From the NCBI RefSeq assembly GCF_947623445.1, contig NC_135247.1, positions 1,986,501-2,050,500 of the forward strand: a stretch of DNA of 64,000 nucleotides. The letters are read 5' to 3'. Positions 57,219-64,000 of this stretch are shown one piece after another. Source of the DNA: Clavelina lepadiformis. Taxonomy: Eukaryota; Chordata; Ascidiacea; Aplousobranchia; Clavelinidae. The notes under the pieces are model-generated. The model saw only the letters and a list, made by a program, of their open reading frames with translations, did not search any database and was not told the origin of the DNA. The position numbers and the translations under genes are program-made. Each line of letters starts with the position of its first letter. Positions within the stretch are counted from its first letter, which is position 1.

Positions 57219-59728
57219 TCTGGAAATTGATCAAAACTGAAGACTTTGTAGTATAATGTAGACATTAGTATGTACTCAGATAGTAGCAATTAAGTAGATA
57301 ATAAAAGCTTAACAGTAGTTATCAGTGTGATCTCATTTCCTATTTTAACTCATTGAATCAGGTTATGCTTGAGTGGTGCTTTCAATTACGCTTTTCGTTT
57401 TAAACATCTTGTAAACAATCACATGTCGTTAAAAGAATATCTTTGCTCACAACATAGTACATTGGTACAAATTGAAACTTCAAGACATTAACAAAAACGA
57501 AAATAATGCTTGAGAAATTAAATATGTGAGAGTTGACGAAAAAGAATTTATCTATATCTAAGAATTTATCAAAATCGCTTTGGAATTTACTACAATGATT
57601 AAATTTTACATCGAACGTAACGTCAAAATCTATGACTGTTATTTTACAATCACATGATCGAGATTAAAGCAGGCGGTAACGCAATTTAAGTGAAAAAGAC
57701 AACCCCATGATTATTGTTTTACAATTTGTCAGTCTGCCTTGCTGACCACTTGGATTAAGTTGAGTAAGTTTCTTTTTCACAACTTGACGAGCTGAAATAT
57801 GTTTAATCGGACTTGTTATCTGTAACCAGCATTTTGGGCAACATTGTTATGGTCTTTCATATATCCCATCTTGCATTATATTAAAAAATAATAAACTTCG
57901 ATAAGATCGTTCGCAAACTCACATTCAATAATAAAACGACTGTACGGTACAGACAGTATATATATGGGATTGGCCCTTTTTCTTGACGCTGTAGGCGAAG
58001 CTAGACAAACGTATTCCAGGAAGACTCTTGGAAAGTTTCCTATGGATGCCTCGATGTCTTATAGGTTTCAAGCAAGGGACATTTCTCAACTTGATTTATG
58101 GTATGAGGCAGTCATCGAGTAGAGAAAATAAACAACATAAACGCACAGGTCACATACCAATAGGTGCCAACCGACCATCATAGGTACCGACTTCCAGAGG
58201 CGCTTCACCTCTTGAACAATTTGGAATTTGCACAACATTTATAAGTAAAATTGATACTTGTAACACGGTTGTTAGGATAAAAATAGAAACTAGTCATTGA
58301 CGATAGTGACGGTTTGTAATCGAATAGTTTCCACCATATTTTCGTTTAAATAATATTAACTTCGACTGAATGGAAAAACGAGTGCACGGGTCGCATCTTT
58401 GCGTTGTACTTTCATTCTAGCATTCGAGATTCGTTTTACGTTCGCGATAACTTGAACTAATTATTCAAAGCATTTAAAGAGAAATTGCCTGCAAAATCAG
58501 CTTTGCTTAGGTTGCAAAACAACGAATTCCACTTGATTAGTGACAGCATTCGAATTAAACAATTTTTCCAAACAGTCCCATGGCGTAATCAGTAACGGAA
58601 GAGTAATTGGCCCCGTCCAAATGTTTGTTCTTGATACGTGCTATGTCTTGATAAGGACCTTGCAGCCATAGGCAGATGAACTAGTTGTTAATGACATGTA
58701 AAAATGAGCCCATCTTTAATGCACAGACACGCTGAATAACTACATGAGTCATTGAATGAATGTCTTATTGTACATGCAGTTGTAATAGCAAGTAATAACA
58801 AAAGTTCAGTTAACCAAATAACGTGCAAGTTATCCGAAAAACAAACAAATAATAGCAAAATGACGTCCAATCACCAATGTCGTCCCATTTTTAAAACACT
58901 ATGCAAAATAATATTCTACAACGCAACAAACGTCATCAAAGATGTTGAACTTACGAAATGTCGTTGAATGAAGGTGTTGCGCCTAAATCCAGACCTTTTT
59001 TTATAGTAGATTTAAGCCAAGTAATCGTATTGAAGTTGTTAATAACTAACCGGGTTCGGTTGTATATTGCAAAAATGACAGGAAGAAGAATAAGAAATAC
59101 ACAGATTACTTTTGCAGCAAAGAAGAATCTTTTCAATAAGAGTAGACTATTGTAATTGGTTTCCTTGTCAATGTGAGCAATGGTTTGTGGATCCCGCACG
59201 ATTTTCAAAATCCAAACGCACAAACTGCAAAAGTAGGTTGTTTCCCAAACTTAATTCCGCTGGATAAGGATCGGATCACTTTGACTGGCAAGATTTCAGC
59301 ACACTTGGTTCTTGAATGGTCTTTGAAGAGAACAAACCATTGACAAGAAATCTGTAACCTGTCCTATCTCTTTGAATTGGTGTTCTGCTTTCCCAACACC
59401 TGAAAGATTTCAATTGTTTGTCAAAACGTCATTTTTAGCTATTGAGTTGAAAGAGCAAACCTCACCTTGGTGCGAAAGAGTTACCTTTCACTTCTGAGTG
59501 TAGTATTACCTTCGCTTTTGAAGTGTGCTGGCGCCCGCAAAGAATGCATCACGCAAACCGGTTAAAACTAGTGGTGAGACGTGACTTCCCGTGTATAGGC
59601 ACCGCGCCTGGTCTCATGCGCTAACTTATCAGGTCGAACGTGAACAAGCAACTGCAGTCAGAAATCACTCCACATCCAAACCTCAATCTCACCACACACA
59701 CAAAGATTTTCGAAGAAGTTTTACTCAC
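57219..59728. other. intergenic / possible 3' part of integrin gene
   Basis: AATAAA at 57300 probably ends lectin gene 4. No further integrin exon (FG-GAP, transmembrane or GFFKR tail) could be recognised on the minus strand here. A minus-strand open stretch at about 59392-59270 has an acceptor and reads CWESRTPIQRDRTGY, but I cannot assign it. Confidence 0.4.
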
Positions 59729-62130
59729 GTATTGACTTAGCGAAAACCCAACTTGAGCGTTCGTGAAACCATTGGTCGAGTTTGACGAAGAACTGCCACC
59801 TTGAAATGTTTTAGCAGATTAAGTAAAAAAAAGTTAAACATAACCAATTAAGTTGTAACTGGTTAAAGAAATTTATTGATTGCAGTTCGTGTTCTTGACA
59901 TGCGTAGCCTGTATCTTATAGTAAGTTAATTTTAAAAGACGAATTAACATGAAAATGTTGGGGACACATTTGAAATTGCTTCGGCGTTCAAACCTTCCAA
60001 TGCTGTGACAATATCTCTGTTGAGTTGATCGACGATCGTGGATAGCGTATTAAATTCAGCTTCGTATACCCTCTCATCAGAATCTGTTCCCGTTGCAATA
60101 TCCTTTCATGGTAACAATAAATAAATATCGTTATGTTAGATCACACAAGATAGGAGAATAAAACCAGACTCCATCTCAAGCAAGAATAAACCATGTTCTG
60201 TTGGTTTGTAAGTTTCAAGTCGAGGTCTACATTGGGTCTTCGCTCACACACCCCTGGCACTTTGTTAAATATTGGTTATAGAACAGAGCATCAGAAAATG
60301 CTTTCAGTTATAAAATGCTGACGGGTGAAGGTATCATGTGAATCTTACTCTCAACTCCCTCCTGTCTGATCGTCCGACTCCTACTGCAAACGTTAAAATT
60401 CCACGACTCCTGACGTCATTCGCTGCGTCGGTTAGACTTTCGTCATCAGTAGCTCTAGCAAAGATAATAACATACATTGTGAACTCTTAGCAACTTAATC
60501 GTTTTCATGGGCCACAGCGGGAAGCACTAACAGCCTAGTTTAACCGACCTGCCGTCCGTAAGTAAGACAAGAACTTTTCTAGCTGCTGAAGTCGAAAACT
60601 GATCAGCAGTCGTGCGAAGAGCGGATGCAGTGTAGGTACGACCACCTTTTTCGTATTCTATCCTGTCTATTGCTGCCTGTAATTTTTGTATGAAAATGAC
60701 TTGTAATAGGCTACATGGTTAAATTGACGATAGGCTATCTGTTATAACGGCCACCAAAGTTACTGACCTCTAATGCTGAATGATCGTTGTAAGTTCCCAA
60801 TGGAATCTCCGTCTCCGTGAGAGGAACATAACCTCTGCAAACACGAACTCATGAAACGAAATTAATCAACGAATCGGAAAACTTGAGCCTACTTTTCGCT
60901 AGGTCTGTTGCTAAGTGTCTAAGTTGCTAAGTCACCTGTTGATGCGAAGTTGGCCTGAGTACGTGTTGACGCCGATTAAAGTTGAATTGTCTTCAATATT
61001 AAAATTTTGAGTCAAGTTTTTGGTCCAGTTTATTATTGTCGGGAAATTCGCTTCTGTGATCGATGCAGACGAATCCAGTAAAAAAATAATCTCCAGATTT
61101 GCCGAGCACACTGCGGATTAAGAGTGAAGTGTTTACTAATAGCTTATTGTTACCTCACCGGATGTTATACGAAAAATGATTTCCCACTGAGGTAGTTTCA
61201 AATAAAAATTTTACATATGTTTCTGGTGTGGTCGTCCGGTTGCCAAGAAACCCCCCGACGAAAGCAGTATCCTGGAAGATTGTTCTGTCTTGGACATTCT
61301 TGTACTCGTGCTGTGGAGCAAGTCTAAACAACAACGTTGAGATTAATAAACCGTTTCCACAAGAAAATGATTTCACTTCCGTCAGCTTTACCACCAACTG
61401 CCCATTAGGCAAGACTTGAAGAATTTGCCCCGCGTTGTCACCCTTTTTCGCTTCGGGGAGTTCACCTAAAGCGGAGCAGAAAGGATTTGCGAAGTCGGAA
61501 GCCCAAAAATTTCTTCGTATGGGACATGTAATAATGTTTCCTATTGGAGCTGTAAAGATATAATTCACCGTTAACGTTCACGTTACAGGCTTTCATTTGT
61601 GTGTGCTTTCACTTCATGATATGATGCAGTCGTATACGTTTGCTAAACTAAGTATATGCTTCCGTAAATGCATTGTGCAAAATACTTCTATAGCCTTTTT
61701 ACCGGAAATCGATTGCATGGGGTCCACAGAATCTGACGCTTTAGGAGCACCGACAATTAGCCTAAAAATGAAAGTATTTTGTAACGTGAATACATCCGAA
61801 TGAAACAGTGATAAATTTCAGTACGCAACATATGAATGCAATATTCCCAGTAGGTTGTAGCGTACTCTCTTCAAATCAGATTCAGCAATATCATAATGTA
61901 GTATAAGCAAATTACCTATTTCTGGATAACGGGCCGATCTGAAGCTGATATCCATAGAAAGTGGCATTAAAATCACCGCTTTGTGAAGTATCCTTATTTT
62001 CATTTAGAAACGCTTCGTATTCCGGCGAGCGAAAAAATCTTGTCACATTTTTCTGTGTTTCGACGTTGAAAGCAGAGACGCCAAAACCCAACGCCGCCAC
62101 CAAAGCAAGCACGTGTTTGTTTTTTAACAT
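59729..62130 (-). CDS. integrin alpha-like protein with inserted I (vWA) domain, partial
   Basis: Minus-strand exons: 62130-61916, 61761-61703, 61549-61159, 61110-60936, 60834-60768, 60676-60549, 60454-60349, 60102-59994, 59799-59729. A signal peptide (MLKNKHVLALVAALGFGVSA) leads to FYGYQLQIGP and RLIVGAPKAS, the integrin alpha blade-1 FG-GAP motif. The I domain follows: LEIIFLLDSSASI (MIDAS DxSxS), RTYTASALRTTADQF (MIDAS Thr), VLVLLTDGR (MIDAS Asp) and ILTFAVGVGRSD. The last exon (NGFTNAQVGFSLSQY) fits the segment after the I domain. Such I-domain integrins act as collagen, complement or cell receptors. The exon 3 to 4 joint does not keep phase (phase 2 out, phase 1 in, 48-base gap), so one boundary is wrong or there is a frameshift. 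Reading through at 59994 reaches a TAA at 59944, giving a soluble form. Exons for the rest of the ectodomain, membrane span and tail were not found. Confidence 0.75.
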
Positions 62131-62918
62131 ATTTTGCCTGAATAACTTCGTAGTACTGTATAACCTCTATTCTTTACCGACATAATTAAAACTATTTATA
62201 TGTGTTAATTTTACAATTTCCACACATTGCTAAATTATAACCGTCACACAAGAAATAGTGAGGTTGTGATATTTATAACAATTTATTGGCATTAATAATA
62301 TTATTATGTAATTAATAAAACTATGTAAAATTTTTCGTTGTAAGCACTGAGAAATTCTCGGCAAACTCGCTGTCTCTTGTCGGCCTCACAAAATAAATAC
62401 ATTCCAATACAGTCTAATCAAAACTTTTTAAATGTTTTGGTAGAAAGACTGATGTGACGTAGCGATTTCCGCACATCGTGACATAAATTGCATGGAACGT
62501 GTCACTAGAACAACGGTCTGAAGACTAATTTCGGAAAGACTGAAACGAAATCGACAAATCTATGCCTTACAGTGTGCTATTCTCTTGCAGTCGTGATAAT
62601 GTGCTCACAACCAAGCAAATTCGAAACGATTTGTGCCAAAAATAAAATTGTTAGGCTAAATAGCACTTATATAGCCTGTCGCTTCTACTTTCACGTTCTT
62701 CCGAGACGCGCACGTATATCCTGTTTGGGAAAAACTAATTAAGGGCTTCATATGCTATTATTCATTGTGATTACGTCAATTAGACTGTCTCTACCGTGGG
62801 TCAGTCGCACGTCCTTTTATCGGAAATTACTAAAATTATGAAAAGTTTCATTAGTTTAAAAGCGCTTATTACACTCTGTTAAATGTACTTTAATCTTTTG
62901 TTGTTTTCTTCTGATTGC
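62131..62918. other. upstream region of integrin-like gene
   Basis: Contains the minus-strand promoter. No clear TATA box was picked out. No gene or repeat recognised up to the target duplication of the hAT element at 62911-62918. Confidence 0.5.
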
Positions 62919-63403
62919 CATAGGTGGGCAGTACCGCGGTACTAAAGTACAGAATTACTGTACCGTGGTATGTTTTAGTACCGATACCGTCAGTACTTTT
63001 GAAAAAAAGTACTGAATCTCTGTACCGAATTAGGTTTTTCAAGAAATTTTAGTCGAACCCGGTACTCGTTACTTTTCACGAGATTAGTTATAAATTTGAA
63101 CAAGTATGTTTTCAAAAATACATGTTAATTAATCCTTAATACTAATTTTAGTATCTGTTGATCTTTTTTATCTAGAAATGTCAAGTAAAATTTCAAGCGA
63201 TTAACGTCACATATGTTTTGACCTGGAACAATTTTTACAGGGGCATTATAGCGGCAAACATTGTATTTCTAGCACAAAAAATACCGGTACCGAGTACCGA
63301 CAAAGTACCGAACTACTTTTTTAAAATAATACTGAATACCGGAACCGTCGGTAGGCTACATTCTTTGCCAAGTACCGGTAACGTTACCAACTGCCCACCT
63401 CTG
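62919..63403. mobile_element. hAT-type nonautonomous element with perfect target duplication
   Basis: Left end CATAGGTGGGCAGTACCGCG and right end CAACTGCCCACCTCTG are inverted repeats of the CAGAGGTGGGCA type. Both sides carry the identical 8-mer CTGATTGC (62911-62918, 63404-63411). The 485-bp interior is rich in GTACCG/CGGTAC words, which could pair with one another. No transposase. Confidence 0.9.
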
Positions 63404-63411
63404 CTGATTGC

Positions 63412-64000
63412 TATGCTGACTGAAGTCATTCCACTAGACTAGACTACGAGTCGTGTTCACACACTCTGTGTTAGGTGGTACTAAAATAACTAAATGATAG
63501 AATTGCAAAGCATGGTTGTCTGTGTGAATCGTGGCGCCAGTTTCCCGCCACACATCTGACTCCGCACGGAACTGTTGAAGGCTGCGTGTTCATCTGCGCA
63601 CTATACTTGAAAAACAGCCAAGTGTTGCAAACTGATAACATCATTGACGAAACCAAACTGTCAAATGAGTTGGCTTGGGTGCCATAGCATTATAGAAAAA
63701 GTTCAACCAGAATTTATTGAAACGCACATATTGGAACATAAATTGCTGCCACACGCGACAAGTAATCCTGAGCATCAGGCAAAGTAGCGAAAACGTGCGC
63801 CAACAAAATCTGTTGATCCATCAAAGGGGAAATTTTCCCAATCGCCATATCTGAAGCTTACAACGCCGTTCTAAGATAAAGTGGTTTGTGGAAACTATAA
63901 GCAATGACCAGATAGCAATCAGCATAAATATAATAGCCCAAATCAGCATGGGTCTGGCATAATTGGAATGTAAGTTAAATTAAGTAGCAGCAGATTTCTA
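63412..64000. other. intergenic, right edge of window
   Basis: No exon, repeat or RNA gene recognised. The minus-strand open frame at 63656-63471 has no homology that I can see. Confidence 0.5.

Noticed and set aside
58951-59223. Minus-strand open frame with a hydrophobic stretch, tested as the integrin membrane segment
   Set aside because: No GFFKR-like tail and no in-phase joint to the last recognised integrin exon.

Overview
The window reads as nuclear DNA of an invertebrate deuterostome, most likely a tunicate (ascidian). The reasons are AT-rich spacers, compact genes with many small GT-AG introns (often 60-600 bases), an integrin alpha with an inserted I domain, and a dense load of small DNA transposons and tRNA-derived SINE pieces. 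There are no operons, bacterial ribosome sites or CRISPR arrays. The species call is inference; the gene calls rest on translated exons joined at phase-compatible splice sites.

Layout. 1.4-9.4 kb: two head-to-tail phospholipid scramblase genes with the same eight-exon plan. 13.1-21.1 kb (+): LRRC49 in 19 coding exons, the first intron carrying two hAT-type insertions. 21.7-24.0 kb (-): a GT10 alpha-1,3-fucosyltransferase in three exons. 27.3-28.7 kb (+): UBFD1 in five exons. 29.6-30.9 kb: a decayed piggyBac transposon with intact TTAA target duplication. 31.6-32.1 kb: a broken Ty3/gypsy gag fossil. 32.3-57.2 kb: a tandem cluster of small proteins with two H-type-lectin-like domains. It holds three intact genes (35.65, 44.03 and 50.64 kb), a diverged fourth with one in-frame stop (55.53 kb), an exon-5 relic (32.36 kb) and a partial opposite-strand paralogue (38.7-39.15 kb), set in large duplicated spacers. 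59.7-62.1 kb (-): the N-terminal half of an integrin-alpha-like gene with a von Willebrand A domain. 62.9-63.4 kb: a complete hAT-type nonautonomous element with perfect 8-bp target duplications.

How it fits together. PLSCR, LRRC49, FUT, UBFD1 and the integrin are unrelated neighbours. The lectin cluster is the most unusual part. Its copies share a promoter layout (TATA box, 5' UTR intron, heat-shock-element-like motifs in the spacers) and a five-coding-exon plan, and they differ at the C-terminus. Paralogous empty sites in the duplicated spacers show which transposons arrived after the duplications. Long stretches between genes hold repeats or nothing I recognise; these are listed.
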